Of a stretch of DNA of 64,000 bases, positions 44,852 to 52,990 are shown piece after piece. The position numbers were made by a program, and so were the translations under genes. The number at the start of each line of letters is the position of its first letter. Position 1 is the first letter of the stretch. The stretch lies in contig NZ_JBEWCD010000003.1 of NCBI RefSeq assembly GCF_040530035.1, forward strand, positions 779,501-843,500. Direction: 5' to 3'. This DNA comes from Roseibium sp. HPY-6. GTDB taxonomy: Bacteria; Pseudomonadota; Alphaproteobacteria; Rhizobiales; Stappiaceae. Below the pieces are notes generated by a model, which saw only the letters and a program-made list of their open reading frames with translations, had not been told where the DNA came from and did no database searches.

Positions 44852-46111
44852 ATGGAAACGGATTCCAGTTTAGATTGCTGCAGCAACACTGCTGAAAGCG
44901 GACTGTCGACCATAGAAGAAACAGTCGCACGGGCGCTGGACCTGTGTTCCGCAATTGATGAAACGGAAAATGTGCAGCTTCCTGAGGCGACCGGGCGTGT
45001 GAGCGCCGGCGACACGATTTCCCTTTTTTCTCTGCCGATCCACGAACACTCCGCCGTTGATGGCTATGCTCTTGGCGGTAGCGGTCAAAAATCCTTCCGC
45101 ATCGTCGGACGCAGGATCGCCGGTGACTGTTCAAAGGAAGCCATTGCAGATGGCGAAGCCATGCGGATCATGACAGGCGCGCCAACACCCATGGGCACAC
45201 GTTCTGTCGTTATGCAGGAGCACGCGGACGTTGCCGGCGGAAGCGTGACACCCAGCTTCGATGTGCCCGATGGTGACAATATTCGGCGTGTTGGTGAGGA
45301 TGTTCGGGCCTCCGACACGCTGGTGCGGGCAGGAACCCGGCTTGATGCCCGGCACACTGCTCTGATGGCGGCAAGCGGCTATCCGAGCATTTGCGTCGTC
45401 AGGAAAATAAAGGTCGCCATCTTTTCGACCGGCAATGAACTGCGGGACACCGGCGTCGGTATGGGGCCGGGTCATATCTTCGACACCAACCGTCCGATGC
45501 TGCGCGCGCTTTTGTCGTCCGGCAATGTAACCGTTACGGACCTTGGTATCGTCCCCGACAACCGCGAGGCGATTGTCCGCACGCTGAAAGATGCCGCGCA
45601 GGCCCATGACCTCGTCATAACATCAGGCGGCGTTTCGGTAGGCGAGGAAGATCATCTGAAGCCCGCCGTGATCGAGGCCGGAGGAACCATTGAAAGCTGG
45701 CGCATGGCAATCAAGCCCGGCAAGCCGGTCGCGCTGGGCAGGATAGGGTCCGCCGTCTATCTGGGTTTGCCCGGCAACCCGCTGGCGTGTTTCGTCGATT
45801 TCCTGCTTGTCGGCAGGCCAATCCTTGATGGATTGGCAGGGGCCTCGCGCCCCGCGCCCCGCGTTATATCCGCCAAGGCTGCGTTCCATTGGCAACGCCG
45901 TGCCGGACGGCATGAATTCTTCCCATGCAACATTGTCGGCATGAGTGAGGAAGGTCTCCCACTTTTGGAGAAAACGGGCCGCGCAGGATCGGCGAGACTG
46001 ATGCCTCTCATCGAGGCGGACGGTCTGGGGGCAATCGGTGCTGACAAAGACCTTGTCGAACCCGGCGGTCGGCTGGAATTTTACCCGTTCCGCACCGATA
46101 TGGGTTTGTGA
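44852..46111 (+). CDS. moeA: Molybdopterin molybdenumtransferase MoeA
   Basis: A 419-residue MoeA. Family markers include HEHSAVDGYAL (Asp-Gly-Tyr-Ala site) near residue 70, RIMTGAPTPMG, GDNIRRVGEDV, the MoaB/MogA-like SGGVSVGEEDHLK near 268 and GLPGNPLACFVDFLL. MoeA inserts molybdate into adenylylated molybdopterin. ATG 44852 is preferred to a TTG three codons earlier. The FNR box 76 bases upstream marks it as part of the anaerobic island, probably a dedicated second copy. A MITE lies directly downstream. Confidence 0.92.
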   Translation: METDSSLDCCSNTAESGLSTIEETVARALDLCSAIDETENVQLPEATGRVSAGDTISLFSLPIHEHSAVDGYALGGSGQKSFRIVGRRIAGDCSKEAIADGEAMRIMTGAPTPMGTRSVVMQEHADVAGGSVTPSFDVPDGDNIRRVGEDVRASDTLVRAGTRLDARHTALMAASGYPSICVVRKIKVAIFSTGNELRDTGVGMGPGHIFDTNRPMLRALLSSGNVTVTDLGIVPDNREAIVRTLKDAAQAHDLVITSGGVSVGEEDHLKPAVIEAGGTIESWRMAIKPGKPVALGRIGSAVYLGLPGNPLACFVDFLLVGRPILDGLAGASRPAPRVISAKAAFHWQRRAGRHEFFPCNIVGMSEEGLPLLEKTGRAGSARLMPLIEADGLGAIGADKDLVEPGGRLEFYPFRTDMGL

Positions 46112-46175
46112 GGTATTCGGCCGGAGAACCTGATTGAAGCAAGGCTTGCTCCGGTCGCAGTTCAGACGTCGCCCT

Positions 46176-46196
46176 AGGGTGCGCACCCATAAATGA
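46176..46196 (+). repeat. Left terminal inverted repeat of the MITE
   Basis: The 21-base left arm differs from the reverse complement of the right arm at only two internal positions. It also contains its own small palindrome GGGTGCGCACCC. Confidence 0.8.
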
Positions 46197-46419
46197 GACT
46201 GAAATGGCATGTGAAATGGCGAAATCCCGTTAAGAGGGGTGCGCGGAGCGGGCTTCCTGCCCGGTCGAGCACGCTGACGCCACGGGGTGAAGCCATTTCC
46301 ATGTCCTTCGGATTTGACCGGCTTGCTCCTCCTCCGCGTTGCGAAAGGCTTTAAAATGAAGCACATTTCCTGCGCTTTCGCGCCTTGATGAGAAGCAAGC
46401 CGCCTCAAACCATTTCGGC

Positions 46420-46440
46420 CTCATTTATGGGTCCGTACCC
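46420..46440 (-). repeat. Right terminal inverted repeat of the MITE
   Basis: Read on the minus strand it begins GGGTACGGACCCATAAATG. Its last base supplies the G of the mogA TAG stop. Confidence 0.8.
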
Positions 46441-46961
46441 TAGCGTCCGGGGCGGTGCGATTTCAGGATTTTGGGATCCGTATCCAGATACCCGGCGCCA
46501 ATCAGTTCAAGGCAGTATGGCACGGCTGCGAAAACCGCATTCAGACACACCTCGATACTCGAGGGGGAACCAGGCAGGTTCAAAATGAAGGTCTTGCCAC
46601 GCACACCGGCTTCCTGACGGGACAGAATGGCCGTTGGAACGTAGTCAAGGCTCGTGCGCCGCATCAACTCGCCAAAGCCTGGAAGCGGTTTTTCGACAAC
46701 GTCCTGCATGGCTTCAGGGGTCAGATCGCGCGGTGCGGGGCCGGTGCCTCCGGTCGTGAGGATCATGCCGACCTCATCATTGTCGCACAGCCCGATCAGG
46801 GCATCGCGCACAATGTCCCGTCCGTCGGCCACGATCCGCCGCTCAATCTCCATGGGTGTATTGACCGCGCGCCGAAGCCAGCTCTCAATTGCCGGACCGC
46901 TGAGGTCTTCATAGTCCCCTCGGCTCGCGCGGTCCGAAATGGTTAGAATGGTGATACGCAT
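46440..46961 (-). CDS. mogA: Molybdopterin adenylyltransferase MogA/MoaB family
   Basis: A 173-residue MogA-like protein: ITILTISDRASRGDYEDLSG at the N-terminus, the substrate-binding LTTGGTGPAPRDLTPEA near residues 68-84 and FILNLPGSPSSIEVCL. MogA adenylylates molybdopterin before MoeA inserts Mo. It starts 2 bases after the moaA stop and is the last gene of the minus-strand operon led by the FNR-type regulator. Its stop codon abuts the MITE. Confidence 0.92.
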   Translation of the reverse strand: MRITILTISDRASRGDYEDLSGPAIESWLRRAVNTPMEIERRIVADGRDIVRDALIGLCDNDEVGMILTTGGTGPAPRDLTPEAMQDVVEKPLPGFGELMRRTSLDYVPTAILSRQEAGVRGKTFILNLPGSPSSIEVCLNAVFAAVPYCLELIGAGYLDTDPKILKSHRPGR

Positions 46962-46963
46962 GT

Positions 46964-48022
46964 CTAGCCCCCAAGTGTCGACATGGCGCGGGTAAGGCCG
47001 CGAACTTGGCGGTCTTCAATCAGGAAATCGTGCCCGGAGGGTTTTTCGAACACCTTTTGGCGGAGGAGCTGGGCGACGATTTCGTTCCCATCCGACTGCC
47101 GGAGCGCGTCGCGCAGCGACAGCCCGCCTTCCTGTCCCATGCAGGTGTAGAGTTCACCTGTGCAGCTCAGCCTGATCCTGTTGCAGTCGGAACAAAAATC
47201 GCAGGACATTGGGGTGATGAAGCCGAGGCGACCGCCGGTCTCCGAGATCCGGACATATTTCGCAGGGCCGCCTGTTGTCACGGCAAGAGGCTCAAGTGAC
47301 CATTCTTGTTCAAGTCTGTGACGCAGGTCGGCGAGTGAAAGGAAGCTGGAATGTCTGCAGGAAGCGGCACCGCCAAGCGGCATTTCTTCGATAAGCGTCA
47401 GGTCCATTCCCCGGCCGTGAGCGAATCTGATCAGGTCGTTCAGCTCTTTTTCGAACGCGCCTTTTTGCGCAACGGCGTTGAGTTTGACATGCAGCCCGGC
47501 ATCCTGTGCTGCGTCGAGCCCCGCAAACACGCGGTTAATCGAGCCCCATCGGGTGATGGCCCGATAACGGTCACCGTCCAGAGTGTCGAGCGAGACATTC
47601 ACACGTTTGACGCCAAAACGGGCAAGATCACGGGCGTAGCGCGACAGGAGCGAGCCATTCGTCGTGAGGGTTACTTCGTCCAGGTCGCCATTTGCAAGGT
47701 GCCGGGACAGGTTCTCAAAGAGGCTCATAACGTTTTTTCGAACCAGCGGTTCACCACCGGTCAGGCGGATCTTGCGCACGCCATGCTCCATGAAGATCGT
47801 CGTCAGCCGGTAAAGCTCCTCCAACGACAACAGATCCTTGCGCGGCAGAAAAGTCATGTTCTCCGCCATGCAGTATGTACAGCGCAGGTCGCATCGGTCC
47901 GTCACTGAGAGGCGCAGATAAGTTGCGGTCCTGCCGAACTGGTCCCTGAGAAGCCTGTTCTGCCGCTCAGGGTCCCGCTTGCGGCAGTCATCATTTGTCT
48001 TGTGTTTCGGATCGACCGTCAT
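46964..48022 (-). CDS. moaA: GTP 3',8-cyclase MoaA
   Basis: A 352-residue radical SAM enzyme. The N-terminal cluster motif is Cys44-x3-Cys48-x2-Cys51 (RCDLRCTYC), the C-terminal cluster Cys277, Cys280 and Cys294, and the protein ends in Gly-Gly as MoaA requires. It converts GTP to 3',8-cyclo-GTP with MoaC, the first step of molybdopterin synthesis. It overlaps the cupredoxin gene by 4 bases. No moaC, moaD or moaE is present here, so this is a partial, supplementary Moco set. Confidence 0.94.
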   Translation of the reverse strand: MTVDPKHKTNDDCRKRDPERQNRLLRDQFGRTATYLRLSVTDRCDLRCTYCMAENMTFLPRKDLLSLEELYRLTTIFMEHGVRKIRLTGGEPLVRKNVMSLFENLSRHLANGDLDEVTLTTNGSLLSRYARDLARFGVKRVNVSLDTLDGDRYRAITRWGSINRVFAGLDAAQDAGLHVKLNAVAQKGAFEKELNDLIRFAHGRGMDLTLIEEMPLGGAASCRHSSFLSLADLRHRLEQEWSLEPLAVTTGGPAKYVRISETGGRLGFITPMSCDFCSDCNRIRLSCTGELYTCMGQEGGLSLRDALRQSDGNEIVAQLLRQKVFEKPSGHDFLIEDRQVRGLTRAMSTLGG

Positions 48023-48507
48023 CTGGGCATCGTTTCGTCGAGTTTGGTCAAAAGAAGATCGAGTTTTTCGCCCCCTCTGCCAGACATCTTTTTCGTCCAG
48101 CTGTCAGGCGGGTTTTTCCAGGTCCCCCGCTCACCGACGGCGATCAGCATCACCATGCCGTAGCGGCCGTGAACCTTGCAGGAGAGCACATAGAGCCCTG
48201 GGACATCCATCGTTCGTGTTTCCGAGGCCGTGTTTGCGATGGATATGGCTTCAACACCTTCCGGGATTAGTCCCTTCACGCTGTGCACAGTGTGTTGGCC
48301 GCGCGAGTTGTTGAACGTAACGCGTCCACCGAGCGGGAGCGCGACGAAATCCGGTTCGAACCTGAACATGTCGAGAACGGTTTCCGCTGCCGGATCGGTG
48401 ATTTGGTCGATGTCCTGGCTCTTAATTTCGGTTTGCGCGAATGCTGTTCCGAAAAGCAGGAATGATACCAAGACAGATGTTGCCATTCTGACCGGGAACA
48501 TACTCAT
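48019..48507 (-). CDS. Pseudoazurin-like cupredoxin
   Basis: A 162-residue exported blue-copper protein. A signal peptide spans about residues 1-24 (TSVLVSFLLFGTAFA). Type 1 copper ligands are visible: His72 (GQHTVHS), Cys110, His113 and Met118 (SCKVHGRYGM), with the pseudoazurin C-x2-H-x4-M spacing and the KGLIPEG segment. The C-terminal extension (about 40 residues) is longer than usual. Such proteins shuttle electrons in the periplasm between cytochrome c or bc1 and terminal reductases. In this operon it is a candidate electron partner of IdrAB. It overlaps genes on both sides. Confidence 0.87.
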   Translation of the reverse strand: MSMFPVRMATSVLVSFLLFGTAFAQTEIKSQDIDQITDPAAETVLDMFRFEPDFVALPLGGRVTFNNSRGQHTVHSVKGLIPEGVEAISIANTASETRTMDVPGLYVLSCKVHGRYGMVMLIAVGERGTWKNPPDSWTKKMSGRGGEKLDLLLTKLDETMPR

Positions 48508-49070
48508 TGGGTCGTGCCTCGCAGCACATCCAATGCCATCAGGGGATCTGGGACCTGCCGAAGCTGCGGAAGCAACCAGGCGAGCATTTGTTCCGGATCG
48601 GCGGCCAATTCTTCTGCCAAATCGACGCTGAATTCCTGCCAGGCAGGTATGTAGCGGTCCTTGACCGCCGTCAGCACGGGTATTCCAAGGTCGACCGCGC
48701 GCTCGATCGCCGGGCGGAAGCCCCTGCCTTCGGCTTCGCCCCGCCCGAAACGGTTCAGAATAAGCAGGTCAGGCCGCTTATCGAGTTGTCGCGTGATGCA
48801 TTCTGCAGCATTCGCAAGGGCACCGGGATCAAGTCTGCATCCGGTCGACCCCGACCCGAGCGGTTGGGTTATCCGTGTTTTCGTGCCGCTGGCCAGATCC
48901 TCCAGATGTGAGACCGGACAACAACCGGGACCGTCCGGCTCCTGTCGTTGCAGGAAGCCTGCAGGCCTCAGGCCAAGCGTTCGCAGCTTGTCGACAAATG
49001 TATCGAATGCCGGGTCCACATCCATGCCCTGGCTGTATCTGATTGCGGCGAGAGGTTTTTCCTGGGTCAT
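48504..49070 (-). CDS. DUF2478 protein, molybdenum-associated
   Basis: A 188-residue protein with the DUF2478 pattern: IRYSQGMDVDPAFDTFVDKL at the start, GCCPVSHLEDLASG in the middle and LLILNRFGRGEAEGRGFRPA near residue 100. No Walker A is visible although the family is sometimes linked to THEP1-like NTPases. Homologues commonly sit with molybdate transport or Moco genes, and here it lies between the FNR-type regulator and the cupredoxin/moaA genes. The function is unknown. A start at ATG 49070 has GAGGACAG upstream. Confidence 0.8.
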   Translation of the reverse strand: MTQEKPLAAIRYSQGMDVDPAFDTFVDKLRTLGLRPAGFLQRQEPDGPGCCPVSHLEDLASGTKTRITQPLGSGSTGCRLDPGALANAAECITRQLDKRPDLLILNRFGRGEAEGRGFRPAIERAVDLGIPVLTAVKDRYIPAWQEFSVDLAEELAADPEQMLAWLLPQLRQVPDPLMALDVLRGTTQ

Positions 49071-49082
49071 TTGCTGTCCTCT

Positions 49083-49862
49083 TCAGTTTCCGCGTTTGCG
49101 CGGCCGGCCTCCGTTGGCGATCAGGCGTAGACGGCGGACATCTTCAATCATGATGAGATCCGCCTCAGGAAGACTGATGACCCCCTCATGGGTCAGCGTG
49201 GTGAAACAGCGGCTTACCGTCTCCGGTTGGAGGCCGAGATAGTCAGCGATATCGCGACGTCCGAACGGTATGGAAATCGCGTTGAACTGATCATCCTTGC
49301 GCGGTAGCATCCGGTTTTTGAGCTCGAAGATAAATGCCGCAATGCGTTCGACCGGCGTCTTCTTGGCCAGGTCGTTGCTGTGGTCGAGAAGCCGAAACAG
49401 AAAGTTGTTTGTCTGATCGATGAAGTGCTCTCTTGCCGAGTTTGAACGGTCCAGCACCTTTTCGAAAACCAGATGTTCCATCACCTGGACAGCGCTTGGC
49501 GCAAGTGCCGTGATCGTTCCGTCGAACTGGCGTTTCAAAGAGGCGAGATTGATGTAGTCACCTGGTAAAAAGAGCCCCGTTATGGTGCGTCTGCCGTCGC
49601 TGAGATGGGCAACGATGCCAACGGCTCCGGTCAACACGCCGATCACCGGAGAATTGGGAAGCGTATCGGGTTCGATTTCCTGTCCGGTCGCAAGCGCGAA
49701 CCGGTGCGCACCTTTTGGAAGATCCATTCCGAAAGTAGAGCGGAGCGTCGCGCAGATACAGTTTTGCGAATGAAAACCACAGCTGTGTTCCAGGCTGCAT
49801 AGATTGCCGGCGACTTGATCATCACCGCAAGCATCAACTGGCAGTCCGTTCATGGTTCGCAT
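49083..49862 (-). CDS. CRP/FNR-family regulator with N-terminal Cys cluster
   Basis: A 259-residue regulator. An N-terminal Cys-rich stretch (Cys12, 22, 29, 35 and 37) precedes the cyclic-nucleotide-fold domain, and a C-terminal winged HTH carries Glu214, Ser217 and Arg218 in PETVSRCF. This is the E-x2-SR set by which FNR reads TTGAT half sites. The Cys spacing is not that of E. coli FNR and no central-domain Cys is seen, so oxygen sensing by an Fe-S cluster is possible but unproven. It heads the minus-strand operon. A FNR box upstream suggests autoactivation. ATG 49862 is preceded by GGGGGA. Confidence 0.9.
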   Translation of the reverse strand: MRTMNGLPVDACGDDQVAGNLCSLEHSCGFHSQNCICATLRSTFGMDLPKGAHRFALATGQEIEPDTLPNSPVIGVLTGAVGIVAHLSDGRRTITGLFLPGDYINLASLKRQFDGTITALAPSAVQVMEHLVFEKVLDRSNSAREHFIDQTNNFLFRLLDHSNDLAKKTPVERIAAFIFELKNRMLPRKDDQFNAISIPFGRRDIADYLGLQPETVSRCFTTLTHEGVISLPEADLIMIEDVRRLRLIANGGRPRKRGN

Positions 49863-49911
49863 GTGTGTCCCCCGAAGTTGCGGAAACTATAGGGTCAGTC
49901 CTGACATCTCC

Positions 49912-49925
49912 AATTGAGTAAAATC
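49912..49925 (-). promoter_or_regulatory. FNR box and class II promoter of the regulator operon
   Basis: TTGAGTAAAATCAA matches TTGAT-N4-ATCAA with one mismatch. On the minus strand a TATAGT -10 lies at 49889-49884, predicting a start at 49877 and placing the box centre exactly at -41.5, with a 15-base leader to ATG 49862. Confidence 0.7.
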
Positions 49926-50021
49926 AAATAGTGCAAACGTTTGATAATTTTGAATTTTCGAATTTATGAATATAGCAAATGTCGCTCGTTGCTACGTAGG
50001 ATTACTCAAAAATACAGCGGA

Positions 50022-50035
50022 CTGATTGCAATCAA
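50022..50035 (+). promoter_or_regulatory. FNR box upstream of the idr operon
   Basis: CTGATTGCAATCAA matches TTGAT-N4-ATCAA with one mismatch. A -10-like AATACT lies at 50057-50062, which places the box near -41 from a start around 50069. The remainder of the 280-base divergent region (49863-50142) is AT-rich and has no gene. Confidence 0.7.
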
Positions 50036-50121
50036 TGATGTTGGTTTTAACAAGTGAATACTCGCCGTGATGGGGGAGTTTCGCGATCACCCGATAAAGG
50101 GCTGACCGCTTCCTAATACTC

Positions 50122-50138
50122 CCCTCCACCACGGAGGG
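50122..50138 (+). promoter_or_regulatory. Hairpin covering the idrP1 Shine-Dalgarno
   Basis: CCCTCC-ACCAC-GGAGGG forms a 6-bp GC-rich stem whose right arm is the GGAGG ribosome-binding site, 5 bases before ATG 50143. This could hold translation down until melted or bound by a factor. Confidence 0.5.
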
Positions 50139-50142
50139 TCCT

Positions 50143-51216
50143 ATGCGCCTTACTGCAAGTCTTGCAGCTCTGCTATTAGCCACCACGGCAGCCTGGTCCG
50201 CCGACCAGGGTCCTGTGACGCCGATGGAGGTCAATCCCGAGCTGGCCGAACTCGGCAAGCGTCTCTTCTACGATGCGCGCCTGTCCGGTGACACCAATCT
50301 ATCTTGTTCATCCTGCCATCAGCCGGATCTCGCCTTTACCGACGGGCAAGCCCTGTCGACCGCCTACAGCGGTTCCGAGGGTTTCCGGAACACGCCGACC
50401 CTTTCCAATGTCGGCCAGCGCGCCGCATGGCTGCATGATGGTCGTCTCGGAACCAACCTGAACGACGTCTCCCGTGAAATGATTACGGAAGACTACATCA
50501 TGAACATGGACATGCGGATGATGCAGGAGCGTCTGAAGCAGGATCCGGTCTATGTCGAGATGTTCAAGGCCGCTGGAAAAGGGGAGCCGTCCAACGGCGG
50601 CGCACGTTCGGCATTGCAGGAATTCCTGAAATCGATCGCCTCCGCGGGAGCACCGTTCGACACCGGCGAAATGAGCGAAGCCGCAAAACGCGGTTACGTG
50701 AACTTCAAGGGTAAGGCTGGCTGCACCGCCTGTCACTCCGGTGACCGGTTCACCGACGACCTGCCGCACAACATTGGCGTGCCCAACAATCCGGACATAT
50801 GGACCGATCCGTTGCGGCATCAGACTTATGTCGCCTACGCGAAGTTCATGGGTGTCGAAAACTACATGAACCAGCGCGAAGACCTTGGCGCTTATGTTCG
50901 CGATCACAAGGAAGGTTCCAAGCGCACGTTCATGACACCGACCTTGCGCGAGCTGACATACACCGCGCCCTACATGCACAACGGCATGCTGGCGACGCTG
51001 GAAGACGTTATCGAGTTCTACAATCAGGGCGGCGGCGACGATCCCAACAAGGATCCGCGCCTGAAACCTCTGGAGCTGACCCGGGGCGAGAAAGCTGACC
51101 TTGTCGAGTTCCTGAAATCGCTTTCCGGCGACAGCTACAACCAACCCGCCTACGTCTGGGAACAGGATGACTACGGTTACGAAGTCGTTCCCGACTGGAA
51201 AAATGCGACCAACTGA
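50143..51216 (+). CDS. idrP1: Di-heme cytochrome c peroxidase of the iodate reductase cluster (IdrP1-like)
   Basis: A 357-residue periplasmic MauG/CCP-family protein. A signal peptide covers residues 1-20 (ASLAALLLATTAAWSA). Two c-type heme sites are CSSCH (55-59) and CTACH (194-198), and the family segment APYMHNGMLATLEDVIEFYN is near residue 282. In published iodate reducers two such peroxidases accompany IdrAB and are thought to remove H2O2 or reduce reactive iodine intermediates. It is the first of four genes spaced 11-12 bases apart. Numbering as P1 versus P2 is by gene order and could be swapped. Confidence 0.88.
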   Translation: MRLTASLAALLLATTAAWSADQGPVTPMEVNPELAELGKRLFYDARLSGDTNLSCSSCHQPDLAFTDGQALSTAYSGSEGFRNTPTLSNVGQRAAWLHDGRLGTNLNDVSREMITEDYIMNMDMRMMQERLKQDPVYVEMFKAAGKGEPSNGGARSALQEFLKSIASAGAPFDTGEMSEAAKRGYVNFKGKAGCTACHSGDRFTDDLPHNIGVPNNPDIWTDPLRHQTYVAYAKFMGVENYMNQREDLGAYVRDHKEGSKRTFMTPTLRELTYTAPYMHNGMLATLEDVIEFYNQGGGDDPNKDPRLKPLELTRGEKADLVEFLKSLSGDSYNQPAYVWEQDDYGYEVVPDWKNATN

Positions 51217-51228
51217 GGAGACAGGATC

Positions 51229-52371
51229 ATGTCAAAAGCCATGAAGAAAACCGTCTCCGCATGGGCACTTGCAGGCGCTTCCGTGCTTGCCATTGCCACC
51301 GGAGCCATTGCTGCCGACCGGCCTTCAGAACTTGCGCCGCTCGGCGACCCGCCGATCCCGGCCGACAACCCGCAAACGCCGGAAAAGATCGAGCTCGGCA
51401 AGATGCTGTTCTTTGATCCGCGCCTGTCGGGCAACGGCGCCATGCCATGTTCGGCCTGCCACCTGCCCGATGCCGGCTGGGATTTCCCGGACAAGATTTC
51501 GCTCGGATATCCGGGAACGGTCCACTGGCGGAACTCCCAGACGGTCATCAACTCGGCCTACTACGGCAACCTGTTCTGGGCGGGATCATCGAAGTCGTTG
51601 GAAGCGCAGGCCAAGTCCGCCGCAACGGGTGCAGTCGCCGGGAACGGCGAAGCAGACATGATGGAATCCCGTCTCGCGTTCATTCCCGAATATCGCGAGC
51701 GGTTCAAGGATGTCTTCGGAACCGAATACCCGCGCCTGAGCCATGCATGGATGGCAATTGCTGCCTTTGAACGCACGCTCGTTCAAACCGATACGCCTTT
51801 CGACAACTATATGCGCGGTGACGATGCGGCTCTGGACGATGCGCAAAAACGCGGTCTGGATCTCTTCACCGGCAAGGCAGGGTGCTCGCAGTGCCACAGC
51901 GGCGCGCTGCTGAGCAACCAGAAGTACTACAATCTTGGCGTCCCGGCCTACGATGGCTGGGAAGACGACGAGCTCGCTCAGATCACATTCCGCTACGAGC
52001 TTTACGCAAAAGGCTCCACGGAAGAGATGTACCGGACCTACAAGGACGATCCGGGTGCTTACTTCCGTGCCAAGGACAAGAACCACCTCGGCAAGTTCCG
52101 CGTGCCGTCGCTGCGCTACACAATGTACACAGCGCCTTACATGCACAACGGCATGATCGAGACCCTTGAAGACGTGGTCGAGTTCTACAACCAGGGTGGC
52201 GGCGAGAACCAGTTCGCCGAGACCAAGAGCGAACTCATCAAGCCACTGGGGCTGGATGATGCCGAAAAGGCCGATCTCGTGGCCTTCCTGGAAAGCCTCT
52301 CCGGCGAACGCATCGTGATGGAGGAGCCAGAACTCCCCGACTATGACGTTCTTCCGGCGGCTTCGAACTAA
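51229..52371 (+). CDS. idrP2: Di-heme cytochrome c peroxidase of the iodate reductase cluster (IdrP2-like)
   Basis: A 380-residue periplasmic CCP homologue. A signal peptide covers residues 1-29 (SVLAIATGAIAA). Heme motifs are CSACH (74-78) and CSQCH (219-223), and APYMHNGMIETLEDVVEFYN occurs near residue 302, clearly paralogous to IdrP1. Between the hemes it is longer and differs (GYPGTVHWRNSQTVINSAYY), so the two are not simple duplicates and may form a heteromer or divide tasks. AGGAGACAGG precedes the ATG. Confidence 0.88.
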   Translation: MSKAMKKTVSAWALAGASVLAIATGAIAADRPSELAPLGDPPIPADNPQTPEKIELGKMLFFDPRLSGNGAMPCSACHLPDAGWDFPDKISLGYPGTVHWRNSQTVINSAYYGNLFWAGSSKSLEAQAKSAATGAVAGNGEADMMESRLAFIPEYRERFKDVFGTEYPRLSHAWMAIAAFERTLVQTDTPFDNYMRGDDAALDDAQKRGLDLFTGKAGCSQCHSGALLSNQKYYNLGVPAYDGWEDDELAQITFRYELYAKGSTEEMYRTYKDDPGAYFRAKDKNHLGKFRVPSLRYTMYTAPYMHNGMIETLEDVVEFYNQGGGENQFAETKSELIKPLGLDDAEKADLVAFLESLSGERIVMEEPELPDYDVLPAASN

Positions 52372-52382
52372 GGAGACGGATT

Positions 52383-52979
52383 ATGACGAAACATCAAAAC
52401 CCGATCGATCCGGCCCTGATCGAAGCCATCAACGGCCCCAAGGACGTCGCCAAGACGGGTAAGCGCTGCCTGATGAACCGGCGCCAGTTCCTGCTGACTT
52501 CGGGCATCACGACCTTTACGGTCATGGTTGCTCTGAAGGCCGGCCCCGCATCAGCCCAGGTTCCTGCAGTCGTTTCGACCTATGAACGCAAGCTGATCGG
52601 CAAGCTTTCCGAGCTCAAGGAGGACGAACCTCTCGACTTCACCTATCCCGACGAGGGTGCCTACTCGGAATCGATGCTGGTCAAGCTCGGCCGCGAGGCC
52701 GGGGGCGGCATCGGCCCGGATAAGGACGTAGTTGCGTTCAACTACACCTGCACCCACCAGGGCGGCCCGCTTCAGGGCACCTACAAATCCGAGGACAAGG
52801 TGCTTGGGCCATGCCCGCTGCACCTGACCACGTTCGATCTGACACGTCACGGCATCTTCATCTCCGGACAAGCTTACCAGAGCCTTCCTCAAGTGCTTTT
52901 GGAAGTCGACGGAGATGACATCTACGCCGTTGGCATGTTCGGCCTGATCTATGGCCGCTACGACAATCTCAAGGGCTGA
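52383..52979 (+). CDS. idrB: Rieske [2Fe-2S] subunit, Tat-exported (IdrB/AioB-like)
   Basis: A 198-residue small subunit. A twin-arginine signal NRRQFLLTSG is at residues 32-41 with a hydrophobic stretch ending near AGPASA (58). Rieske ligands are Cys123-Thr-His125 and Cys144-Pro-Leu-His147. It passes electrons to the molybdenum subunit, which has no signal of its own and is presumably co-exported as a folded complex. The region before the twin Arg is unusually long (31 residues); an internal ATG directly before NRRQ (52473) is an alternative, but GGAGA 7 bases before ATG 52383 supports the long form. Confidence 0.88.
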   Translation: MTKHQNPIDPALIEAINGPKDVAKTGKRCLMNRRQFLLTSGITTFTVMVALKAGPASAQVPAVVSTYERKLIGKLSELKEDEPLDFTYPDEGAYSESMLVKLGREAGGGIGPDKDVVAFNYTCTHQGGPLQGTYKSEDKVLGPCPLHLTTFDLTRHGIFISGQAYQSLPQVLLEVDGDDIYAVGMFGLIYGRYDNLKG

Positions 52980-52990
52980 GGAGAGCGATC

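Larger units (their letters stand above)
46176..46440. mobile_element. MITE-like element with 21-bp terminal inverted repeats
   Basis: A 265-base element begins GGGTGCGCACCCATAAATG and ends with its near-perfect inverse (19 of 21 bases identical across the full arms). It is flanked by TA on both sides (46174-46175, 46441-46442), consistent with a 2-base target duplication. It is too short for a transposase and the fragments inside have no recognisable domain. The ends resemble those of IS5/IS427-type elements as I recall them, so it was probably mobilised in trans. It sits exactly at the mogA stop: TAG is made of the target TA plus the first element base, and the sequence before insertion would also have given TAG. 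Confidence 0.8.

Noticed and set aside
45623..46408. A minus-strand open frame running from the MITE into moeA
   Set aside because: It crosses the MITE end and the antisense of moeA and shows no transposase motif, so it is neither a gene nor an element-encoded protein.
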